Assembly (NCBI GenBank): GCA_021568835.1
Contig: JAKGSH010000010.1
Location: 744,001 to 808,000 of the forward strand
Length of the DNA stretch: 64,000 bases
Direction: 5' to 3'
From: Streptomyces sp. Tue 6430
GTDB lineage: Bacteria; Actinomycetota; Actinomycetes; Streptomycetales; Streptomycetaceae
Each line of letters begins with the position of its first letter. Position 1 is the stretch's first letter. Positions 47,602-58,873 of this stretch are shown piece by piece. The notes under the pieces are model-generated. The model was not told where the DNA came from and did no database searches. It was given only the letters and a program-made list of their open reading frames with translations. Both the position numbers and the translations under genes were made by a program.

Positions 47602-49657
47602 TCAATCTTCAGCGGGTGTACTGCGGATTTCGCAGGCGTTATCGCCGTGTTCCGGCTCCGGACCATGCTCTCCGGGCTCATCTCCCAGGATGCGCTCGGC
47701 CGCACCGCGGTGCAGGCGGGCGGCCTCGGGGTCGCCGAGGTGCTCCAGGGTGTCGGCCAGTCGGAGCTGGAGGGCGGCCTGCAGCCGGGTGTCGTCGGCG
47801 TGCCGGGCCCACTCCGCCGCCTCCTGGCAGGTGCGCAGCGACTCCTCCGGCCGCCCCGCGTACTCCTGGACCCGGGCCAGCTCGCTCAACGCCCGCGCGG
47901 ACGCGGCCACATCGCCGGCCTTGCGGTGCCCGGCGGCCGCGGCCCGCCAGCCGCGCTGCGCCTCGCCGTACCGTCCGGCGTAGGTGTGGGCGGTGGCGAT
48001 ACGGCCGTACAGCCGGGCGGCGTCCGCGCGCTCGTCGCGGGCCAGCCGCTGGGCGAGGGCCCGGCCGAACCAGTCGGCGGCCCGGTCGTAGTCCCCCAGC
48101 TCCAGGTGTGCGCCGCCTACGGATTCCATCGCACGGCCGGTCGCGTACGGGTCGTTCGCCTCCCGTCCGGCGTCCAGCGCGGCCCGGTAGCGCACCAGGG
48201 CCTCCGCCGTACGCCCGGTGCGGGCGTCCACGTCGGCCAGGTTCAGCAGGGCGGCGGCCTTCTCGCGGGGCAGGCCGCGGCGCTCGGCCACGTCCAGGAC
48301 GAGCTGGTGGACGCCGTACAGGTCGGGCGCGGCCCCCTGGGTCCCGAAGTGCGCGACCATCGCCCTGACCAGCTGGGACATCAGACGTCTGGCCAGCGTG
48401 TCCAGCTCGCCGTCGGCGACCGCGAGCCGGGCGGAGGCCAGCAGCGCGGGCCGGCGGGCGCGCAGCCAGTCGGCGGCCGCGCGCGGGGTGGCGAACCGCA
48501 GGGCGCGGGGCATCCCCTGGAGTTTCTCCCGGGCCTGCGGATTGTCCGTCTCGGTGATCGCCCGGCAGGACTGGAGCAGCCGTACCGTCCGCTCCAGCAT
48601 GCGGGCGCGGGCCAGCTGGAGCTCGGCCGGACGCTCGTGGGTCTCGGCGGCCGCCCGCAGCAGGGGCTGGAGGCAGCCGGGGACCTCGTACTGCGGCACC
48701 GGCGACGGCAGGGCCCGCAGCAGGCCCAGGGCGACGAAGTCGTCCAGGGTGGTGCGCGCGGCACCGATCGAGCAGCCGGCGAGCGCGGCGGCGGTGTGCG
48801 GGTCGACCAGGCCGGCCGGGGCGAGGCAGAGGAGCCGCAGTGTCCGGGCGGCGGCCGGGGACAGGGTGGCGTGCACGAGCCGGAAGATCCGGCTGAGGGG
48901 GTCCCGTCGTCGCCCTCGGCGTGCAGTTGCTTGGCGAGGTCGGCGATCGCCGACTTGGGCCGCGCGGCGAGCCAGCCGCCCGCCAGGATCAGCGCGGCGG
49001 GGTGCCCCTGGCAGGCCTCCACGAGGCCCTCGGCGGCACGCGGGTCGACGGTGACGCGGACCGAGCCGGTGTGGCGGGTGAGCAGTTCGAGGGCGGACTT
49101 GGTGTCGAGGCCGCCCAGGGTGCAGGGCCGCACGTCGACGATCCCGGTGAGCGGGCCCGCCGAGACGGCCACGACCAGGCACTCGGGGTGTCCGGGAGGA
49201 GCACGTCGACCTGGTCGGCGCCGGCCGCGTCGTCGAGCAGGAGCAGCGCGCGCCGCTCGGCGAGGGCCTCGCGCAGAATGGCCGAGAGGTCGTCCTCGCC
49301 GGCGCCCGGCGGGACCGGCCGGCCGAGCGCGGTGAGCAGGTCGCGGGCGGCCCGCTCGACGGGCACGGGCGTGCCGTCGGGTTCGCCGAGCCGGACGCGC
49401 AGCACGCCGTCGCGGTAGCGCCCGGCGACCTGCCGGACGAACTCCTCGGCCAGCGCGGTACGGCCGGAGCCGGGCCGTCCGGCGATGAGGAGCACGCGCG
49501 CGCGGGGGGCTTTCTTTCCGGAGAGGGTGTCCAGCCCCGCGCGTTCGATGTCGGCGCGCAGTTCCTTCAACTCCCGGGTACGGCCCAGGAAATGGCCCTC
49601 CGACGCAGCGTGTCCGGACAGCTGCGCGCCGCCTGTGTCCACTGCCTGATCCGTCAC
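47602..49657 (-). CDS. STAND-type NTPase with TPR repeats, two frameshifts
   Basis: 685 residues after correction. The N-terminal NTPase has LLIAGRPGSGRTALAEEF (Walker A with Arg in place of Lys) and ALLLLDDAAGADQVD (Walker B); a winged-helix-like stretch with LLCLAPAGLVDPHTAAAL follows; the C-terminal 300 residues are TPR repeats (ALLNLADVDARTGRTAEALVRY and similar). There is no SARP or other DNA-binding domain at the N-terminus. One base is missing at 49186-49189 and one at 48903-48905. GTG 49657 has GGGAG 8 bases upstream. Proteins of this architecture act as signalling scaffolds; no target is known. Confidence 0.83.
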
Positions 49658-49847
49658 GGGCCACACTCCCGTCCCACCGCACGCGCGAGCCCGCCGGAAC
49701 TCCGGCCGGGCGGTTCCCGAGCCTAGTTCACGCTCTGCGACGTTCCGTGAGGAGCACGGCGGTGACGTCCCCCGATCGGATCAGCAGATCGTCACACCGC
49801 AGGAGCCGACAGGGGGCGCGGGACGGGGCGACGCCCGAAGGGCGGGG

Positions 49848-50473
49848 TCACGCCTCGAAGGGGCGGGCCGGCCACGGTGCCTGTGCCGGGCGCAGCGCGT
49901 CGAGCCCCTCGCCGCCGCGCGCGGCGACCAGCGACAGGACGCCCACGACGAGGCAGTTGTTGTGCAGCTCGCCGGCGAGCACCTTCCGTACGAGTTCGTC
50001 GACCGGCACCCGCGCGTGCTCCATGTCGGCCTCCTCGTCCTCGACCACGAAGCGCTCCCGTCGGCCTCGGACAGACCGCGGGCCAGGAAGACGCGCACCG
50101 CCTCGTCACAGCCGCCGGGGGTGGTGTAGACGTCGGTCAGCACCCGCCAGTCCTCGGCCTTGACGTGGGCCTCCTCGTACAGCTCCCGCTGGGCGGCGTG
50201 CAGCGGGTTCTCGCCGGGCACGTCGAGCAGGCCGGCCGGGATCTCCCACAGCTTCTGCCGCACGGGGTGGCGGTACTGCTTGATCAGCAGGACGCGGTCC
50301 TCGTCGTCGAGGGCGAGGACGGCCACGGAGCCGGGGTGGACCTGGTAGTCGCGGTGGACGACGGAGCCGTCGGGCATGACCACCTCGTCCGTGCGGACGG
50401 AGGTCTTCTTGCCCACGAAGGGGGTCGTCGTCGCGCGGATCTCCCACGCCTGCGCGGTGTCCTTGATCGTCAT
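49848..50473 (-). CDS. Nudix hydrolase, ADP-ribose pyrophosphatase type, one frameshift
   Basis: 208 residues after correction. Nudix box GLLDVPGENPLHAAQRELYEEA with GE and REL..EE intact, and upstream YQVHPGSVAVLALDDEDRVLLIKQYRHP typical of ADP-ribose pyrophosphatases. The C-terminal part after GLSEADGE is in another frame because one G is missing at 50057-50059. ATG 50473 (MTIKDTAQAWE) has AAGGACAGGG just upstream. Gene pair pyrG-Nudix is also found in mycobacteria. Confidence 0.9.
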
Positions 50474-50560
50474 GCCCTGTCCTTCCACACGTACAAAAGG
50501 AATCCGGTCGGAGGGGAACCGGCCGTGCCGCACCGGGAAACCGGGAAACCGGAGAAAAGA

Positions 50561-50598
50561 GGCCGGGGTGCTCACCTGTGAAGGGACGCACCCCGGCC
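50561..50598 (-). terminator. Terminator after pyrG
   Basis: 11-bp perfect stem (GGCCGGGGTGC 50561-50571 with GCACCCCGGCC 50588-50598), 16-nt loop, 18 bases past the pyrG stop. Confidence 0.7.
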
Positions 50599-50615
50599 AC
50601 CGTACAACTGGTGTG

Positions 50616-52282
<1,667 letters not shown>

Positions 52283-52812
52283 GGCCAAGAGGGGGCTCCC
52301 GTGGTCGCGATCTGGGGGTGCGGTGCGGCTCCCGGAAACGGTCTCCGGCGGTGCGTGCCGGAGATTTCCGGGGGTGCCGTCGCTGCGGTTCGGGGGTTTC
52401 GTGCCCACCGGTCCACGGGCTACCAGGGTATCAGCGCCTCGGGGGACGGCTTCCGGCCACGCTCCGCACACGGTCCGGCACGCCGGGGCACCGGCGCACC
52501 GGGTCCTCACCCGCTGCTCACCCGTTCGGCCCACCCGTGTTGTCCGGAGCGGCACACAGATCATCTACGTGCGTCGTATCCTGCTCGGACACTCGCTGCC
52601 GAGCCCGGTCGGCAAGACGGCACACCCCAGCCCGTACCCACCGGAACAATGAGAGCTCGTCAGTTCGTTGAGCAAGAATTGGCCTTTTGCCAACACGGTA
52701 GAGCGACTGCTTTGCTTCACCGCTCAACGACGCATGACACATTTTCCCTTGACCGCACCAAGCGACTGCCCCGTCTGATGGGGGCTACGTGGCCGTTCGA
52801 CTGGAGTTGCAC
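52283..52812. other. Divergent intergenic region pyrG/GH15
   Basis: No gene is supported. A stretch of lower GC (52650-52760) precedes the GH15 gene; TTGACC at 52749 could be a -35 element. Nothing resembling a CTP-sensing attenuator is evident on the pyrG side. Confidence 0.4.
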
Positions 52813-54614
52813 GTGGCCGGGCGCATCGAAGACTACGCACTCATCGGAGACATGCAGACCGCCGCACTGGTCTGCCGCGACGGGACGGTGGACTGGCTCT
52901 GCCTGCCCCGCTTCGACTCCCACGCGATCTTCGCCGGGCTGCTGGGCACCGAGGAGCACGGTTTCTGGCGGCTCGGCCCGGCGCACGCCTCCGACGCCGA
53001 ACCGCCGCGGGCGGCCCGGCGCGGCTACCGGGGCGACTCGCTGATCCTGGAGTCCGAGTGGGACACCCCGCGCGGCACGGTCCGGGTGACCGATTTCATG
53101 CCCCGCGCGACGGCGCCCCGCAGCTCATCCGGATCGTCGAGGGCGTCTCGGGCCGCGTCCCCATGCGCTCGACCCTGCGGATGCGCTTCTCCTACGGCCG
53201 CGTCGTGCCGTGGGTGCACAAGCACGAGGGCCGCACGGTCGCCGTCGCCGGTCCCGACTCGGTGTGGTTCGACACGGAGGCCGAGGCCTACGGCAAGTCG
53301 CTGACGACGTACTCCGACTTCACGGTCGCCCCCGGTGAGCGGATCGCGTTCACCATCTCGTGGGAGCCCTCGCACAAGGAGCCGCCCGCGCTGCCGGAGC
53401 CGGAGCAGTCGCTCCAGGCCACGGAGGACTTCTGGCGCGAGTGGGTCGAGCACTGCACGTACCACGGGCCCTACCGCGAGGCGGTGATCCGTTCGCTGAT
53501 CACGCTGAAGGCGCTGACGTACGCCCCCACCGGCGGCATCGTGGCGGCGCCCACCACCTCGCTGCCCGAGGACATCGGCGGGGTCCGCAACTGGGACTAC
53601 CGCTACACCTGGCTGCGCGACGCGGCCATCACCCTGTCCTCGCTGCTGCGCACCGGCTACCGCGAGGAGGCCCGCGCCTGGCGCGAATGGCTGCTGCGCG
53701 CGGTCGCGGGCGATCCGGAGAACCTCCAGATCATGTACGGCATCGCCGGCGAGCGCGAGCTGGGCGAGGCGGAGCTGGACTGGCTGCCCGGCTACGAGGG
53801 CTCCGCCCCGGTCCGGGTCGGCAACGGCGCGGCGCACCAGCTCCAGCTGGACGTGTACGGCGAGGTCACCGAGGCGCTGCACCTGGGCCACATGACCGGG
53901 CTGGCCCGCAACGACTACGCCTCGCTGCTCCAGCTGAAGCTGATCCGCTACCTGGAGAAGCACTGGCAGGAGCCGGACGAGGGCATCTGGGAGGTGCGCG
54001 GCCCGCGCCGCCACTTCGTGCACTCCAAGGTGATGGCCTGGGTGGCCGTGGACCGCACGATCAAGCTGATCGAGTCCGGTGACGCGGACGGCCCGCTGGA
54101 GCGCTGGCGCGAGCTGCGCGACGAGATCCACCGGGACGTGTGCGAGAAGGGTTACGACAAGGAGCGCAACACCTTCACGCAGTCCTACGGCTCGAAGGAG
54201 CTGGACGCGTCGCTGCTGCTGATCCCGCAGATGGGCTTCCTGCCCCCGGACGACAAGCGCGTGATCGGCACCATCGAGGCGATCCAGCGCGAGCTGTCCA
54301 CGGAGGACGGCTTCATCCTGCGCTACCCGACCGAGGGCGAGAGCGAGGGCGTCGACGGCCTCCCCGGCGACGAGGGCGCCTTCCTGGCGTGCTCGTTCTG
54401 GATGGCGGACGACCTGGCGATGATCGGCCGCGTGGACGAGGCCCGCAAGCTGTTCGAGAAGCTCCTGTCGCTGCGCAACGACCTGGGGCTGCTCGCCGAG
54501 GAGTGGGACCCGCGCCTGCAGCGCCAGGTGGGCAACTTCCCCCAGGCCTTCAGCCACGTCCCCCTGATCGACACGGCCCTGCGCCTGACGGCCTCGGGGG
54601 CGTACGGCGGCTGA
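52813..54614 (+). CDS. GH15-family glycoside hydrolase (glucoamylase/trehalase-like), one frameshift
   Basis: 600 residues after correction. The N-terminal beta-sandwich opens RIEDYALIGDMQTAALVCRDGTVDWLCLPRFDS; the (alpha/alpha)6 barrel has VRNWDYRYTWLRDA and the catalytic Glu in LLAEEWDPRLQRQ plus GNFPQAFSH. No signal peptide, so it is intracellular and may hydrolyse maltodextrins or trehalose. One G is missing near 53107 (DFMPR to DGAPQLIRI). GTG 52813 is preferred because GGAG is 6 bases upstream; GTG 52789 is an alternative. It is followed by a hairpin. Confidence 0.87.
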
Positions 54615-54627
54615 GCCCGCGGCTCCC

Positions 54628-54656
54628 CCCGGCCGCGGCGCCCTGCCGTGGCCGGG
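54628..54656 (+). terminator. Terminator after GH15
   Basis: 12-bp stem with one G-T wobble (54628-54639 with 54645-54656), 5-nt loop. Confidence 0.65.
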
Positions 54657-54699
54657 CGGGAGATGTGGCCGGACGGGGTCCGCGGGTAGCGTCCGCTGC

Positions 54700-56336
54700 A
54701 TGGACAGCCACGCGGACCACCGATTCGACGGCCGGGGCGCCGGCATCACCGTGCAGCGGGCGCTGGAGCTGCCCGGTCTGCGCAGCGGGCTGCCCGAGAT
54801 CCTGGCGGGCGCGGAGCGGCTGGGCCGCACGGTGCGCTGGGTGCACGCCGGGGAGGTCCCGAACATCGCCTCCCTGCTCAAGGGCGGCGAGCTGCTGCTC
54901 ACCACCGGTTACGGCCTCGGCGCCCGTCCGGCGGAGCAGCGGGCGTTCGTGCGCACACTGGCCGAGCGGGGCATCGCGGCCCTGGTGGTCGAGCTGGGCC
55001 CCCGCTTCGCCCGGCTGCCCGCGGCGCTGGTGGAGACGGCCCGCGCCACCGGCCTGCCGCTGGTCCAGCTGCACCGCGAGGTGCCGTTCGTCACGGTCAC
55101 CGAGGAGATCCACACCGAGATCGTCAACGGCCACTACGCGCTGCTCCAGCAGGCCGAGGAGGTGCACCGGCGCTGCACCCGGGCGCTGCTGGGCGGCGGG
55201 GGGATCCCCAGGTCCTCGGCATCCTGGCCGACTTCAGCGGCAACCCGGTGTTCCTGGAGACCACCGGCGGACAGCTGCTGTACGCCGCCGGCGCCGGGCC
55301 GGAGGGGGCGGACCCGCTCCAGGTGTGGGAGGGGCTGCGGGGCTCGCACAAGGACGCGCCGACCGGTTCGGTGCTGGTGGACGTCCCGGGCGGCGGGCCG
55401 GGAACGGGTGCGGTGCGGGCCCGGCTGGTGCTGCTGCCGGTACGCGCCGCGCTCGCTCCCGTGCACCGGATCGCCGCCGAGCGGGCCGCCGGGATCCTGG
55501 CCGTGGTGCTGATGCAGGCGCGCCAGGAGGAGGAGCTGGCGGCGCGCGGCCGGGGTGACTTCCTGACCGACCTCGCCGAGGGGCGCATCGCGGCGGAGGA
55601 CGCTCCGGCGCAGGCGCGTGTCCTCGGCTTCAAGCCCGGCGACGGTCCGCTGCTGCCGGTCGTGATGCGGCTGGGCGACACGCTGTCCCCGGGCGGCGGT
55701 TGGGCGGTGCTGGCGCGGGCGGTGGCGGAGGAGCTGGCGTCGGTGGGGGTGCCGGTCCTGCTGGGCGTGCGGCCCGTGGAGGGCCGTGTGCCGCTGCTGC
55801 TGGGCCTGCGCGCGGAGTCGGAGCGGCCGGCGGTCGCGGACCGGGTCGCGGCGGCGCTGCGCGCCGGGGTGGAACGGGCCGGGATCCAGCGGCCGGGCGC
55901 CCGGCCGCCGGTCGTGGTGGTCGGCGTCGCGGGCGGCTGGGCGGCGGCCTCGGCGGGCCTCGGACACGCGGCGGAGACGGCGACGGCGGCGCAGGGCCTG
56001 CCGGACCTGCCCTGGTACGACGCCCGCCGTCTCGACATCGACCTGCTGCTGTGGCGGCTGCGCGACCATCCCGACCTGGCGGCCTTCGTGGACCGCGCGA
56101 TCGGCCCGGTCCGTGACCACGACCACCGCTCCAGGCCGCCCCTGCTGCCCACCCTGGAGACCTATCTGGCGCACGCGGGCCGCAAGGCGGAGACGGCCCG
56201 CGAGCTGCACCTGAACCGGCAGACGCTGTACAACCGGCTCGCGCGCATCGGTGAGTTGCTGGGCACCGACCTCGACGACCCACAGACGGTACTGGCGTTG
56301 AGCCTGGCGCTGCGGGCCCGGCGGCTGGTGCCCTGA
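54700..56336 (+). CDS. PucR-family transcriptional regulator, one frameshift
   Basis: 545 residues after correction. The N-terminal PucR domain shows ITVQRALELPGLRSGLPEILAGAERLGRTVRWVH; the middle GGDEF-related CdaR part lies around residues 250-430; the C-terminal PucR helix-turn-helix has YLAHAGRKAETARELHLNRQTLYNRLARIGELLG. One C is missing at 55206-55209 (GGGGIP to QVLGILADFS). ATG 54700. PucR regulators respond to purine or amino-acid compounds; the target is not adjacent in an obvious way. Convergent with the GT4 gene. Confidence 0.88.
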
Positions 56337-56379
56337 GCCGCCGTCGGCGGATGCCGCAGGAGGGGCGCGCGGGTGCGCG

Positions 56380-57501
56380 TCAGATCATCGGCAGCGGCTG
56401 CGTCAACTCGTCGTAGACGCTGAGGACCTGGGCGACGGTGTCGTCCTCGCTCGGCCAGGTGGCCGCCTGCCGGGTGCCCGACTCCCGGAGGTGCTCGCGG
56501 CGTTCGGAGGCGGCGAGCAGGCGTACGACGGCGTCGGCGAAGGCCTCCGCGTCGCCGGGCGGGACCAGTTCGGCCGCGTCGCCGACGAGTTCGCGCACTC
56601 CGCCGGTCAGCGCCGCGACGAGCGGTACGCGCGCGTGGAGGGCCTCCTGCGCCAGGACCGAACGCGACTCCCCGGCGCCGGGCAGCAGGGCGAGGTCGGC
56701 GGCGGCCAGCAGTTCGCTCACGTCGTCGCGACGCCCGAGGAGCCGGACGGGCAGTCCCTCGTCCTCGATGCGGTGCTGGAGTTCCGGCCGCAGCGGCCCC
56801 TCCCCCGCGACCACGACCAGCGGCACGGGGTCCAGGCGGCTCCATGCGCGCGCGGCGTCGAGCAGGACGTCGTAACCGCAGAACCGGTCGAGGGAGCCGG
56901 CGGCCATCAGCAACGGGCGTTCGATCGCGCCGAGTTCGGCCCGCACCTTGGCCCGCGGCCGCTCCGGGTCCTCCTCGGTCCCGCGGGGTCCGGGCAGTCC
57001 CACGGCGGCGAGCCGGGCGTCCCGGGCGCCGGTGCGGCGGGCTCGGTCCACGAGGCCGGAGGTGGTGCCGAGCACCACGGCCGCCGCCCTGGCGACCCGC
57101 CGCTCCAGCAGGCGCAGCAGATGGGCGCGGGCTCCCTCGGCGTGCGCCCTGTTGTGCCAGGTGACCACGAGCGGGGTGCGCCGCCCGCTGAGCGCGAGCA
57201 CGGCCCGGAAGGAGGCGTGCAGTCCGTGCGCGTGGACGAGGTCGGCGTCCGCGCAGGCCGCCCGCAGTGCCGCCACGGACGCGGGATCGCTGCTGCGGGG
57301 CACGGGCACGTGGTCGGCTCCGGTGCCCGTGAAGTCGTGCAGGTGATCGGACTCGGCGGGGGCGCACACCGTCACCCGCACGCCCCGTGCGACGAGCCCC
57401 GCGGCCAGGGAGCGCACATGGGCGCTGCTGCCGGCGTTGCCCCCGCCCAGCACCTGCACGGTGCGCAGCGGCGACTGGCCGTGCGGTGAGTGGCTGCTCA
57501 C
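56380..57501 (-). CDS. GT4-family glycosyltransferase
   Basis: 373-residue GT-B transferase. N-terminal VQVLGGGNAGSSAHVRSLAAGL, central HAHGLHASFRAVLA, and the donor-binding EX7E-type region around LLPGAGESRSVLAQEALHARVPLVA. No signal or TM segments. GTG 57501 (VSSHSPHGQ) has AGGAG about 10 bases upstream. Upstream sits the MraY-like membrane transferase; together they could begin and extend a polyprenyl-linked glycan (inference). Confidence 0.87.
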   Translation of the reverse strand: MSSHSPHGQSPLRTVQVLGGGNAGSSAHVRSLAAGLVARGVRVTVCAPAESDHLHDFTGTGADHVPVPRSSDPASVAALRAACADADLVHAHGLHASFRAVLALSGRRTPLVVTWHNRAHAEGARAHLLRLLERRVARAAAVVLGTTSGLVDRARRTGARDARLAAVGLPGPRGTEEDPERPRAKVRAELGAIERPLLMAAGSLDRFCGYDVLLDAARAWSRLDPVPLVVVAGEGPLRPELQHRIEDEGLPVRLLGRRDDVSELLAAADLALLPGAGESRSVLAQEALHARVPLVAALTGGVRELVGDAAELVPPGDAEAFADAVVRLLAASERREHLRESGTRQAATWPSEDDTVAQVLSVYDELTQPLPMI

Positions 57502-57975
57502 GTGGCCGGGGCTCCTGATTCGGCATCGGGGGGTCTCGAAGGAACGTACAGAAGGGACTCGGACGCGGGGTGGACCACTCGCACTCCTCCGCGTCCTCCA
57601 CTCAAGGATGCCAGGGCGCACGGGTGTTCCGTACCGTCGAGCACCGCGGCCCCGGCAACACGCCCCATGTATCACCCACACGAGTGAAGAGGGGCGGACT
57701 TTCGTTCGGCGGGTGAGCCGGTCGCCGCGGCTCGGGCGAGGTCCTGTCACGAGACGGCGGCGGCCCCGGGGGCGCGTGTGCGCCGGGCGGCCCGTGCGGG
57801 GGCGCCGGGCGGCGCGTAGCCGAATCCCCGGGCCCGAAGGGCTCGGAAGGGCCCTTCGGGGCCCTGACGGCACGTCGGCAGGAGATCCGGCCGCCCCGTT
57901 CACGCAGCCGCGTCGGCCGGCGCATCCCGCCGAGCCCTCGCCGGCATGGCCGACCAGGTCCGCGCGCGCCTCCCC
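57502..57975. other. Gene-free stretch with a terminator
   Basis: No open frame has suitable codon use. It contains a 13-bp stem with one bulge (57830-57842 with 57851-57864) that terminates the MraY-like gene, and a lower-GC zone near 57650-57700 that could hold the GT4 promoter. Confidence 0.5.
57830..57864 (-). terminator. Terminator after the MraY-like gene
   Basis: GGGCCCGAAGGGC pairs with GCCCTTCGGGGCCC with one bulged base and an 8-nt loop. Confidence 0.65.
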
Positions 57976-58787
57976 TCACACCGGCGTGCGCCCTCGCGCT
58001 GCCGTCCGCCGCCCGATCCGCGCCGTCCCGCCCGTCCCGATCCGCGCCAGCCGGCTCACCCGGTCCCCGTACACCGCCGCGCCCGTCACCGCGACCGCGT
58101 GCGCCACGAGTCCCGCGCGACCGCCGCCCACCGCGACCGCCGCGCCCAGGAGCGCGCCCAGCGCGTGCGCTCCGGTGTCACCGAGCATCGCGCGCTCCCC
58201 CAGGTCGTCCGGGAGCACGGCCGTCGCGACCCCCGTCACCACCGCGGCCAGTTCCCCGGCGGGGCCGTCCCGCAGCAGCCCCGGCGCGCCCAGCGCGAGC
58301 ACGGCGCCGGCGGCTCGTCCGGGCCGTACGTCCACGAGGTTGACGACGTGCGCCGTCCCGGCGATCACGACGCCCGCGAGCACCTTGTCCAGGGGCCGTT
58401 CCCTCAGCAGGGCCCCGGCCAGCAGCCCCGCCGCGCCGATCCCGCCCAGCTTGACGGCCCCGCTGGTGACCTCCCCCGGCGCAGCGCCCCCAGGTGCGCC
58501 CGGAAGCCGCGCCGCGGGTCACCGGCGCCCACGAGGTCGTCGTACGCCCCGCAGACCCCGGCGGCCAGTACGGCCCCGGCCGCTGCCGGACGCACCCGTG
58601 CCGCCCCGAGCGCCGCCGCGAGGACGGCCGCCGGGCCGACGTACAACTCCACGGTCCGTCCGGCGAAGTTCGTCCGCTCCCAGCGCACCGGCCCGCCGGG
58701 CGCCGCCGCGCGCAGGGCGGCCGCCCCGGCGCGGGTGAGACCGGCCGCCACCGCGAACGCGGCCCTCCTGCTCCTTCGTGTGATCAT
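57976..58787 (-). CDS. MraY/WecA-like membrane phosphosugar transferase, one frameshift
   Basis: 270 residues after correction, with several hydrophobic helices. Motifs of the polyprenyl-phosphate N-acetylhexosamine-1-phosphate transferase family are recognisable: AYDDLVG (DDxxG), [13 protein letters not shown] in place of NxxDGxDGL, and [15 protein letters not shown]. It is shorter than true MraY (about 360 residues), so it is a divergent member. One G is missing at 58473-58477 (LRRG to [11 protein letters not shown]). ATG 58787. The active-site Asp positions appear kept. Confidence 0.72.
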
Positions 58788-58824
58788 CGGGCCAGCCTAG
58801 GGAGGCCGCCGCGGGAAAGCCGAA

Positions 58825-58860
58825 GGGCGGGACCGGCCCGTGCGGCCCGCCGTCCCGCCC
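58825..58860 (-). terminator. Terminator after recN
   Basis: 9-bp perfect stem (GGGCGGGAC 58825-58833 with GTCCCGCCC 58852-58860), 18-nt loop, 14 bases past the recN stop. Confidence 0.55.
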
Positions 58861-58873
58861 TCAGCCCGAGCCG

